Positions 1 to 5,321 of a stretch of DNA of 6,219 nucleotides are shown here, piece by piece (the stretch's first letter is position 1; every line of letters begins with the position of its first letter). Both the position numbers and the translations under genes were made by a program. The notes beneath the pieces were generated by a model. It saw nothing but the letters and a program-made list of their open reading frames with translations. It was not told where the DNA came from and did no database searches. The DNA comes from Propionibacteriaceae bacterium (GTDB lineage Bacteria; Actinomycetota; Actinomycetes; Propionibacteriales; Propionibacteriaceae). Location of the stretch: positions 1-6,219 of the forward strand of contig JAIRXX010000123.1 of the NCBI GenBank assembly GCA_031268065.1. The letters run 5' to 3'.

Positions 1-1
1 A

Positions 2-289
2 CGGCTGGTGCATGTCCGGCTGAAAGACTCCGGCAGCGGATTCTCCCTCTCCAAAGCCACCAGTGGCCTCGCGGTGGAGGCGACTATCGTTTACGGCGCG
101 ATCACCGAAGTCGAAGAACGCCCGTTTGGCTCGGTCACCTTGGAATTGACCGGCGCGGCAGACGCCGTAACGCAGGCATTGCAACGGCTGGATGCCCTCG
201 GCTCCCAGGTGACCGACTTGGGCAACGCAGTCTGTCCGGTGGCCGATCCGGTCTGGCAGTTGCTCAACGACGCTGCGGAGGCAAAATGA
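2..289 (+). CDS. metN: Methionine ABC transporter ATP-binding protein MetN, C-terminal part (partial, 5' end outside window)
   Basis: Only the last 95 codons are present; the reading frame is open at the left edge, so the Walker A, signature and Walker B motifs lie outside the window. What remains is a NIL domain, the regulatory C-terminal domain of MetN-type ATPases: a strand reading ATIVYGAITEVEERPFGSVT, close to the family pattern (YG.I.E....PFG..TLEL), then a helix (AVTQALQRLDALG) and a final strand. In characterised MetNI importers this domain binds methionine and inhibits transport when internal methionine is high. The GTG at 8-10 is an internal valine codon, not a start. The stop codon overlaps the metI start by four bases (ATGA, 286-289), so the two genes are translationally coupled. 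The identification rests on the NIL pattern plus the adjacent metI. Confidence 0.93.
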   Translation, partial: RLVHVRLKDSGSGFSLSKATSGLAVEATIVYGAITEVEERPFGSVTLELTGAADAVTQALQRLDALGSQVTDLGNAVCPVADPVWQLLNDAAEAK

Positions 290-960
290 TCCCCTTGGTG
301 AACCAGTGGCCGGAAGGCTACACCGAAGAACTCTTGGCCTCGCTGCTGGCCACTTTGCAAATGGTGTCGATCACGATGGTAATCGGCGGCCTGATCGGGT
401 TGGCGCTCGGTTTGGCCCTCTACAGCACCCGGCGTGGCGGGCTGTTCGCCAACCGTGGGTTATTCCTAGTGTTGAACGCCATTGTCAACTTCATCCGCCC
501 GATCCCATTCATCATTTTCATCACCGCCATCAGCCCGGTGACGATCTTTGTCACCGGGCACCGGATCGGCGTCGCCGGGGCGATTTTCCCAATGGTCATC
601 ATGGCGTCGATGGCGACCTCCCGGCTGGTCGAGCAGGCTTTGATCGGCATTGACCCCGGCATCGTCGAAGCGGGACGGGCGATGGGCGCCTCCCGGCTCT
701 ACGTGCTGGTCCGCATCCTGATCCCGGAAGCGCTGGCGCCGTTGATCCTTGCCTACGCCTTCCTCTTCATCGGAGTGCTCGACCTCTCCGCGATAGCCGG
801 TGTGGTCGGGGCGCGCGGCCTGGGCAGCTTCGCCATCCAATACGGCTACAACAAGTACAACTACTTGGTGACCTTCGTCGCACTGCTGATCATCGTCGTC
901 ATCGTCCAATTCGTGCAAAGCCTGGGCAATTGGCTCGCCCGCAAGGCGCTACACCGCTAG
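286..960 (+). CDS. metI: Methionine ABC transporter permease MetI
   Basis: Complete 224-residue inner-membrane permease, the usual length for MetI. It should dimerise, couple to MetN ATPases and carry D- and L-methionine delivered by a MetQ-type binding lipoprotein. About five hydrophobic segments are visible, near residues 18-46, 61-90, 97-118, 152-178 and 194-213. The cytoplasmic EAA coupling loop is present as VEAGRAMGAS (127-136) followed by ILIPEAL (144-150), with the conserved glycine G134. The C-terminal stretch ARGLGSFAIQYGYNKYNY (176-193) is typical of MetI proteins. The ATG at 286 is supported by GGAG at 277-280, five bases upstream, and by the overlap with metN. No metQ follows; the next gene is on the other strand. 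No S-box or other methionine riboswitch is visible, though the operon's 5' leader is outside the window. Confidence 0.95.
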   Translation: MIPLVNQWPEGYTEELLASLLATLQMVSITMVIGGLIGLALGLALYSTRRGGLFANRGLFLVLNAIVNFIRPIPFIIFITAISPVTIFVTGHRIGVAGAIFPMVIMASMATSRLVEQALIGIDPGIVEAGRAMGASRLYVLVRILIPEALAPLILAYAFLFIGVLDLSAIAGVVGARGLGSFAIQYGYNKYNYLVTFVALLIIVVIVQFVQSLGNWLARKALHR

Positions 961-1031
961 GGCAAACGTCCCGCCACCGCTCTATGCGGCAAGGCTTGCA
1001 AGGAAAACGCTCCTCGCGCACCCCGATTCCC

Positions 1032-1050
1032 AGCCACTTCCAAGGTGGCT
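1032..1050. terminator. Candidate bidirectional terminator hairpin between convergent metI and MFS genes
   Basis: AGCCACTT-CCA-AGGTGGCT forms an 8-bp stem (one G-T pair) with a 3-base loop. It lies in the 124-base gap between two genes that converge on it, where a terminator is expected. No T-tract follows on either strand, so it would be of the T-poor type often seen in high-GC actinobacteria. A second, smaller repeat (GCAAG-g-CTTGC, 989-999) lies closer to metI. Confidence 0.45.
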
Positions 1051-1084
1051 TCGCGGGCCTTCGCCGCCGTCCCGCTTGCCCGAA

Positions 1085-2284
1085 TCAATCGGCATTGCCG
1101 CTGGCTCTTGCCGAAGACGGCGGGCGGAGCACCCCCGACAACAGCATCCCGATCAGCACCGGCCCGGCGACCACCAGCAGGGCGTGGCGATAGCCGATGT
1201 TGTCGGCCAACATGCCCAACAGCGGCGGACCGGCCAAGAACGCGGCATAGCCGATGGTGGCGACCACCGACGTGCGCACCGCAGCCCTAGCCGGATCGTC
1301 GGCGGCGGCGCTCATCCCCATCGGGAAGCCCATCGCCGCGCCCAAGCCCCAGATCGTCCCACCGATGACCACCATGACCACCGAAGTGCCCAGGCAGTAG
1401 ACAGCCAGCCCGAGCAGGGCCAACCCGCAGCAGAGCAATTGGGTGAACACCCGCCCCTTGGCGTCGATCAGCCGGGTACCCAGCGCGCGCATGGAGGTCA
1501 TCGCGGTCAAGAAGCAGGCCAGGCCAATGATGCCGGTCGATTCAGGCACTTGGAAGTCTTGGCCGATGCCGAGGATGAGCCAGTCGTTGGCGCTGCCCTC
1601 AGCCAAACCCGCGCCGAGCACGACCACTCCGACCAGCAGCGTGCGCGGTTCCCGCCACGCGCCCAACGCGGAAATCCGCTCCCTGGGCGGCTCAGGCTCG
1701 CCGGGGCTTGCCGCTCCAGCGCTGACCGACGCATGGTCGAGGACAGTCGTGCTGCCCCACCAACACAGTGCGGCGACCAAGGCGGCGACGATCACAACGT
1801 GTGCCATCAGCGGCAGTTCCAGCCGGGAGAAAATCACCCCAACCAGGGCGGCAAATACGGTGCCGAGTGAGAAACCGGCATGGAATTGGGGCATCACCGC
1901 TCGGGAAATGGCCCGCTCCACGTCTGTGCCAGCCAAATTCTGCGCAACGTCCCAAGCGCCGCCGCCGATGCCGACCACGAAGAGGCAGCCAGCGAAGCCA
2001 ATCTGGGACTTGGCGGCGACACACATTCCCGCCCCGATCATCCCCAGCAGGGCGACCCCCAACGTCACTTGGATCACCCGCTTCGCCCCCCAGCGGGAAA
2101 CCAGCACCCCGGTGAACGGCATCGCGCTGATCGACCCAAACGAGGTGAACAGCAGCAGCAACCCCATCCGCCCTGGGCTGGCGTCCAGATACTCGCGGAT
2201 CACCCACATCCGGGTGGGCAGCATCGCCATCATCATGCCTGAGGCGAAGAAGACGGCGATGACACCCCAGTGCGCCTTGCGCAT
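1085..2284 (-). CDS. Major facilitator superfamily transporter, YbjJ/FucP-like
   Basis: Predicted 399-residue inner-membrane transporter with about 12 hydrophobic helices in two halves, split by a hydrophilic Pro/Glu/Arg-rich loop (about residues 182-213). A motif-A-like loop sits between helices 2 and 3 (GVLVSRWGAKRV, 59-70), with a C-half counterpart near 360-368 (ADNIGYRHA). The segment GGGAWDVAQNLAGTDVER (107-124) followed by MPQFHAGFSLG (131-141) matches the pattern of YbjJ-like MFS proteins, annotated as putative sugar or drug transporters; the substrate cannot be read from the sequence. The frame extends upstream to 2488, but that would run into the divergent reductase gene. I chose the ATG at 2284 because GAGGTGAT (2299-2292) lies seven bases upstream; an ATG at 2293 is the alternative but sits inside that site. 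It is divergent from the aldo/keto reductase, suggesting joint control. Confidence 0.88.
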   Translation of the reverse strand: MRKAHWGVIAVFFASGMMMAMLPTRMWVIREYLDASPGRMGLLLLFTSFGSISAMPFTGVLVSRWGAKRVIQVTLGVALLGMIGAGMCVAAKSQIGFAGCLFVVGIGGGAWDVAQNLAGTDVERAISRAVMPQFHAGFSLGTVFAALVGVIFSRLELPLMAHVVIVAALVAALCWWGSTTVLDHASVSAGAASPGEPEPPRERISALGAWREPRTLLVGVVVLGAGLAEGSANDWLILGIGQDFQVPESTGIIGLACFLTAMTSMRALGTRLIDAKGRVFTQLLCCGLALLGLAVYCLGTSVVMVVIGGTIWGLGAAMGFPMGMSAAADDPARAAVRTSVVATIGYAAFLAGPPLLGMLADNIGYRHALLVVAGPVLIGMLLSGVLRPPSSARASGNAD

Positions 2285-2409
2285 CGCCGTCATCACCTCG
2301 GAAACTCTACCCGTCTTGGTGTTGGGGCCAAACAAGGCTGGACAACCGCGCGTCCAACACCAAGTTGGACTAGTGTTTGAACTCAGGTAAGTCGTGATGG
2401 GAGACGGCA
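2285..2409. promoter_or_regulatory. Divergent promoter region between MFS gene and aldo/keto reductase
   Basis: This 125-base gap must hold the promoters of both divergent genes. TTGGAC, a -35-like hexamer, occurs on the plus strand at 2365-2370 and, because it lies in a palindrome, on the minus strand at 2357-2352. No convincing -10 box lies at the right distance on either strand, so no transcription start can be placed. The reductase GTG start at 2410 is preceded by GGGAG (2399-2403). Confidence 0.5.
2352..2370. promoter_or_regulatory. Perfect inverted repeat, candidate operator (GTCCAAC-N5-GTTGGAC)
   Basis: A 7-base perfect inverted repeat with a 5-base spacer, centred at 2361, lies in the intergenic region of two divergent genes. 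A second, wider repeat, AACAC (2356-2360) with GTGTT (2373-2377), overlaps it. The size and symmetry fit the site of a dimeric repressor or activator, and the TTGGAC half overlaps the -35-like hexamer on both strands. No regulator gene is present in the window, so the binding protein is unknown. Confidence 0.45.
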
Positions 2410-3420
2410 GTGAAATATCGCTACTTGGGTAACTCAGGGTTAAAAATTTCAGAGATTTGCTACGGCAACTGGCTGACACACGGATCACAGGTTGAAAAAA
2501 AGGAGGCCATCTCCTGCGTACACACCGCGCTGGACGAGGGCATCACCAGCTTCGACACCGCCGACGTCTATGCCAATGGCGCTGCCGAGAAGGTGCTCGG
2601 CAAGGCGTTGGAGGGCCAGCGCCGGGAGTCGCTGGAGATTTTCACCAAGGTTTACTGGCCGACGGGGCCAGGCGGACCCAACGACTGCGGGCTGTCGCGC
2701 AAGCACATCATGGAATCAATCGACGCCTCGTTGACCAGGTTGCGCACCGACTACGTTGACCTCTACCAAGCGCACCGCTACGACACCGAGACTCCGCTTG
2801 AGGAGACGATGCAGGCTTTCGCCGACGTTGTCAGCGCGGGAAAGGCCCTCTACATCGGGGTGAGCGAATGGGACGCCGACCAATTGCGGGCCGGACATGC
2901 GCTGGCGCAGGAATTGGGCGTCCACCTGATCTCCAACCAGCCGCAGTACTCGATGTTGTGGCGCGTCATCGAATCCCAAGTGGTGCCGACCTCGCAAGAG
3001 CTGGGCATGTCGCAGATCTGCTGGTCGCCGATGGCCCAAGGCGTGTTGTCCGGCAAGTACGGCGTGGGCAAGAAGTTGCCCAAGGACTCCCGCGCCCAAG
3101 ACGAGAAGGGCGGCGCCAAAACGATCCGCCGTTTCTTGCGCGACGAAATCCTCGCCAAGGTCAAGGAACTCAAGCCCATCGCCCGCGAGATCGGCCTCAC
3201 GCAGGCGCAGCTGGCCATCGCCTGGGTGTTGCAGAATCCGAACGTCTCCGCTGCGATCATCGGCGCATCCCGTCCAGAGCAGGTCATCCACAATGTCACC
3301 GCTTCCGGCGTCACCATCCCGCCAGAATTGATGGAACGCATTGACGGGGTGCTCGGCGAGGTCGTTGAGCGTGATCCGATGAAGACCCGGGAAAACGCTC
3401 CGCAGGCACGCCCGGCGTGA
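2410..3420 (+). CDS. Aldo/keto reductase, Kv-beta-like
   Basis: A 336-residue cytoplasmic (beta/alpha)8 oxidoreductase expected to reduce carbonyl substrates with NADPH. The catalytic tetrad is complete: D49 and Y54 (FDTADVY), K80 (IFTK) and H122 (QAHRYD). Cofactor-side motifs include SEW (152-154), SNQPQYS (175-181) and GASRPEQVIHN (285-295), whose R288, Q291 and N295 fit the phosphate and adenine contacts of this family. GLSRKHIMESIDASLTRL (94-111) closely resembles potassium-channel beta subunits and their bacterial relatives. In animal Kv-beta the H122 position is Asn; here the ordinary His is kept, which favours an active enzyme. The GTG at 2410 is chosen because GGGAG lies six bases upstream and the protein then begins KYRYLGNSGLKIS, the normal family start. 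It is divergent from the MFS transporter, so a linked uptake and reduction role is possible but unproven. Confidence 0.94.
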   Translation: MKYRYLGNSGLKISEICYGNWLTHGSQVEKKEAISCVHTALDEGITSFDTADVYANGAAEKVLGKALEGQRRESLEIFTKVYWPTGPGGPNDCGLSRKHIMESIDASLTRLRTDYVDLYQAHRYDTETPLEETMQAFADVVSAGKALYIGVSEWDADQLRAGHALAQELGVHLISNQPQYSMLWRVIESQVVPTSQELGMSQICWSPMAQGVLSGKYGVGKKLPKDSRAQDEKGGAKTIRRFLRDEILAKVKELKPIAREIGLTQAQLAIAWVLQNPNVSAAIIGASRPEQVIHNVTASGVTIPPELMERIDGVLGEVVERDPMKTRENAPQARPA

Positions 3421-3519
3421 GCCTGCGGCTTGGGGAAGCGCCTGCGGCAAGGGGTTATACGTGATTGCGGGGTTGTCGTAGGGGTTGTCCCGCAGGGGTG
3501 TTCCGCGCACTCCGGGACC

Positions 3520-3531
3520 CGAACCGGTTCG
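3520..3531. repeat. Perfect 12-bp palindrome CGAACCGGTTCG
   Basis: The sequence equals its own reverse complement over all 12 bases and lies about 65 bases upstream of the putative -10 box of the first lipoprotein gene. It could be an operator for a dimeric regulator. It has no loop and no following T-tract, so it is a poor terminator. No similar palindrome was seen upstream of the other two lipoprotein genes. Confidence 0.4.
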
Positions 3532-3595
3532 CTGCTGCCCCTTGGTGGCGGCGCTGGTGCGGAAACGTCGCAGCTGTGTAATTTTTGTGAGTGCC

Positions 3596-3601
3596 TATAC
3601 T
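3596..3601 (+). promoter_or_regulatory. Putative -10 box (TATACT) of first lipoprotein gene
   Basis: TATACT matches five of six bases of TATAAT. It lies in a block (about 3580-3624) related to the regions upstream of the other two lipoprotein genes. The expected -35 position (GCTGTG, 3573-3578) is poor, so activation or another sigma factor may be involved. Transcription from here would give a leader of roughly 50-55 bases. Confidence 0.5.
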
Positions 3602-3661
3602 GGCTTTCAGCTAAGGGCGAACAAATGGCAAACGCCCGGTGACCCCTGACAAAGGAGAGAA

Positions 3662-4321
3662 ATGCTCAAGCCCCCCAAGCCACTAAAAACTCTCGCGGTT
3701 ATCCCTCTGATCGGCGCTCTCGTACTTTTGGCCGGTTGCACTTTCACGATCTCTGGGCCAAACTCCACATCGACTGAACCCGTCGTCATCGGCACGCCGC
3801 CTGAAAACGAGGAGCCGATCCCGCAGCTAAACACTGACGTGACCCCTCCCGGCACCAAATTGGGCATAGATGAGGCTATTGTGGTGCCATTCAAATACGG
3901 TGATGGAGACACGCAGATTATTCAGGTCTTCATCACCGGGATTCGCAGCGGATCGCCGGACGATTTCGCCAACGCCGATGAGGAATTCAAAAAGAATCTC
4001 GGGGATCGCGTGCCCTACTATGTGGACATCTCAGCCAAAGTGGTGGGAACGAATACTGGTGCGTTGGCACAGGCCTCTATCAGCAGCACCCAAATTGGCG
4101 CTGGAGACAAACAGGGCAATCGTTTCGGTCCAGTGATCGCCTTCGCCGATTTCGCTCCCTGCAACACGGAATATTTCGATGAGTCGGGCACCGAGTTGAA
4201 GACTTGCATACCTTTCCTCGCGGCTGCCGGGCAATCCCTCGATTATGTCTTTTGGGTGGACAACAGCGACCCGAGCTTCGGTTACGACGAATTCGAGGGT
4301 GACCCGATCATCTGGGGATAG
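3662..4321 (+). CDS. Secreted lipoprotein, paralogue 1 (Ig-like/DUF4352-type domain suspected)
   Basis: A 219-residue predicted lipoprotein of unknown function. The signal peptide has a basic start (K3, K6, K9), a hydrophobic core (11-23) and the lipobox LLAGC, so C26 should be lipidated and the protein anchored outside the membrane. A Pro/Ser/Thr/Glu-rich linker (about 31-57) leads to one domain beginning DVTPPGTKLG (59-68). The domain carries FKYG (77-80), IIQVFITGIRSGS (86-98), PYYVDISAKV (118-127), a cysteine pair C167-x14-C182 that may form a disulfide, and the C-terminal PIIWG. The layout resembles actinobacterial DUF4352/MPT63-like Ig-fold lipoproteins; this is inferred from pattern only. 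The ATG at 3662 follows AAAGGAG (3651-3657) by four bases. It is the first of three tandem paralogues and lacks the FDDKSKK and LDQDGD signatures shared by the other two. Confidence 0.88.
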   Translation: MLKPPKPLKTLAVIPLIGALVLLAGCTFTISGPNSTSTEPVVIGTPPENEEPIPQLNTDVTPPGTKLGIDEAIVVPFKYGDGDTQIIQVFITGIRSGSPDDFANADEEFKKNLGDRVPYYVDISAKVVGTNTGALAQASISSTQIGAGDKQGNRFGPVIAFADFAPCNTEYFDESGTELKTCIPFLAAAGQSLDYVFWVDNSDPSFGYDEFEGDPIIWG

Positions 4322-4414
4322 CCGCCGCCACTGCGCGAGCGCCCTTACCCAATTTGGATTGGCCGGGCACACTTGCCCGTTAGCCAAAAACAGCCAGCCA
4401 CCCAGGAGAAAATA
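4322..4414 (+). promoter_or_regulatory. Upstream region of second lipoprotein gene, related to that of the third
   Basis: The 93 bases between lipoproteins 1 and 2 hold a block at 4351-4383 that matches 5258-5290, upstream of lipoprotein 3, at 25 of 33 positions by eye. The promoter-like box here is CACACT (4368-4373), weaker than TATACT and CATACT before the other genes. CGGGC-acactt-GCCCG (4364-4379) can form a 5-bp stem over the same bases. No clear terminator for lipoprotein 1 is seen, so read-through is possible. Confidence 0.45.
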
Positions 4415-5092
4415 ATGTCCAAGTTGCCCAGGCCAATCCGACCCGCAGCGTCGCTTCCCCTCTTCAGCTCCCTCGCCCTCATCGGCACGCTCATCTGGGC
4501 AGCTGGATGCACCATCACGATCACTGGCCCCGATTCCCCGTCTCCCACTCCGGCCATCACCCAGCCGACCGCTGGCGGCAACAATGACGAGCCACCCCCT
4601 CTGTCGGCAGACGTGACCCCTCCGGGCACCGCGTTGGGCATGGACGAAGCCGCCGTTGTGCGTTACAAGTTCGGCGGTGAGCAGGACATCCAAGTCCGTG
4701 TCGCAGGAGTCCGCAAGGGGTCTGTGGCCGACTTCGCCAGCTTTGACGACAAGTCGAAAAAGATGCTCGCCGGGCTTACCCCGTACTATGTCGACATCAC
4801 CGCGGTGGCCGTGGGGGCGAACCACGGCGGGCTGCGCCTTGCTTCCATCGGCTACGGCGCGGTTGGCGCTCTCGACCAGGATGGCGATCCGGTGGCACCG
4901 CTGGTCTTCCCGGTGACTTCCATCGCCAGCTTTAACCTTTGCCCGGAGAATATTTTCGACGCAGCGGGCGCCAAAGTGGAAACCTGCCTCATTTTCGGCG
5001 CGACCGTCGCCCAGACGCTCACTTCGGTCACTTGGCAGGACTACAACTCCGACTACAACGACTTCGACGGCAAACCAATAACCTGGAGCTGA
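4415..5092 (+). CDS. Secreted lipoprotein, paralogue 2 (Ig-like/DUF4352-type domain suspected)
   Basis: A 225-residue predicted lipoprotein of unknown function, the most divergent of the three at its N-terminus. A longer signal peptide (basic K3, R6, R9; hydrophobic 11-30) ends in WAAGC, making C32 the lipidated residue; Ala at -3 is less usual than Leu. After a Pro/Ser/Thr/Gly/Asn linker (about 38-64) the domain starts DVTPPGTALG (66-75). It has YKFG (84-87), DIQVRVAGVRKGS (91-103), DFASFDDKSKK (106-116), PYYVDITAV (123-131), GALDQDGD (151-158), the pair C176-x14-C191 and C-terminal PITWS. The frame continues upstream to an ATG at 4373, but the ATG at 4415 is preferred: AGGAG (4404-4408) lies six bases upstream and a normal signal peptide starts there. 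Its mature part is closest to paralogue 3. Confidence 0.88.
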   Translation: MSKLPRPIRPAASLPLFSSLALIGTLIWAAGCTITITGPDSPSPTPAITQPTAGGNNDEPPPLSADVTPPGTALGMDEAAVVRYKFGGEQDIQVRVAGVRKGSVADFASFDDKSKKMLAGLTPYYVDITAVAVGANHGGLRLASIGYGAVGALDQDGDPVAPLVFPVTSIASFNLCPENIFDAAGAKVETCLIFGATVAQTLTSVTWQDYNSDYNDFDGKPITWS

Positions 5093-5102
5093 CCGCCGCT
5101 GA

Positions 5103-5149
5103 CCGCCACTCTTGTATACCCACACCCAAAGGTGAGCGCTGAGTGGCGG
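5103..5149 (+). terminator. Candidate terminator or structured element after lipoprotein 2
   Basis: A perfect 9-bp stem (CCGCCACTC / GAGTGGCGG) with a 29-base loop starts 11 bases after the lipoprotein 2 stop. The loop is long and no T-tract follows, so termination is only one possible role. Confidence 0.3.
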
Positions 5150-5274
5150 CCATATTCCCGTACTGACGCAGCTGCTGGGTAAGTTGCGGGAAAGCAGTGC
5201 GGGCAATAGCGGGAATAGTTGAGGCTAAACCTGCGTCTGCTTGCGGCCTCACTGGCTAATTTGAATTGGGGGTG

Positions 5275-5280
5275 CATACT
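5275..5280 (+). promoter_or_regulatory. Putative -10 box (CATACT) of third lipoprotein gene
   Basis: CATACT lies in the octamer-sharing block ATACTGGC (5276-5283), identical to 3597-3604 upstream of lipoprotein 1. The following leader CAGCAAGGGCTGAACAA (5293-5309) also aligns with 3608-3624. No good -35 box is seen. TCAGC-aagg-GCTGA (5292-5305) forms a small hairpin just before the ribosome site. Confidence 0.42.
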
Positions 5281-5321
5281 GGCCTGTTAACTCAGCAAGG
5301 GCTGAACAACAAAGGAGAATG

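Larger units (their letters stand above)
3421..3661 (+). promoter_or_regulatory. Intergenic region upstream of the first lipoprotein gene
   Basis: The 241 bases contain no convincing gene. Just after the reductase stop is a short direct repeat (GCCTGCGGC at 3421-3429; CGCCTGCGGCAAGGGG beginning at 3440). CCTGCGG (3441-3447) also has a distant inverted partner CCGCAGG (3490-3496), a weak terminator candidate. A perfect 12-bp palindrome lies at 3520-3531 and a promoter-like -10 box at 3596-3601. Between that box and the gene is a possible small stem, GGGCG (3615-3619) with CGCCC (3633-3637). Confidence 0.5.
5093..5321 (+). promoter_or_regulatory. Intergenic region between lipoproteins 2 and 3 with inverted and direct repeats
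   Basis: No convincing gene was seen in these 229 bases. A 9-bp perfect inverted repeat, CCGCCACTC (5103-5111) with GAGTGGCGG (5141-5149), encloses a 29-base loop and could end lipoprotein 2 transcription. TATTCCCG (5153-5160) has an inverted partner CGGGAATA (5210-5217). GCGGG occurs three times in a row at 5186, 5199 and 5209. The promoter block of lipoprotein 3 follows at 5258-5290. Confidence 0.45.

Noticed and set aside
1443..2390. A 315-codon plus-strand open frame, and an overlapping 264-codon frame at 1076-1870, opposite the MFS gene.
   Set aside because: Their translations are low in hydrophobic order and rich in Arg, Pro, Gln and His, as expected from the reverse strand of a GC-rich membrane-protein gene.
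2285..2488. Extension of the MFS protein to an ATG at 2488.
   Set aside because: The extra 68 residues would overlap the start of the divergent reductase, are not membrane-like, and a far better ribosome site serves the ATG at 2284.
2716..3510. A 264-codon minus-strand open frame opposite the aldo/keto reductase.
   Set aside because: It is a shadow of a clearly conserved enzyme gene and shows no family motif.
3430..3642. A 70-codon plus-strand open frame before lipoprotein 1, ending in a five-codon ATG-to-stop frame (MANAR, 3625-3642) just before the ribosome site.
   Set aside because: The long frame runs through the palindrome and promoter block and has no ribosome site. The mini-frame has no ribosome site of its own and no counterpart upstream of lipoproteins 2 and 3, so a leader peptide is not supported.
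4373..4414. Upstream start for lipoprotein 2 at 4373.
   Set aside because: It would add 14 residues before the signal peptide and lies within the block shared with the leader of lipoprotein 3; the ATG at 4415 has the ribosome site.
4031..5206. A 391-codon open frame on the minus strand across lipoproteins 1 and 2.
   Set aside because: It lies antisense to two well-supported genes, spans their intergenic gap, has no recognisable domain and no good ribosome site. Long antisense frames are common in GC-rich DNA.
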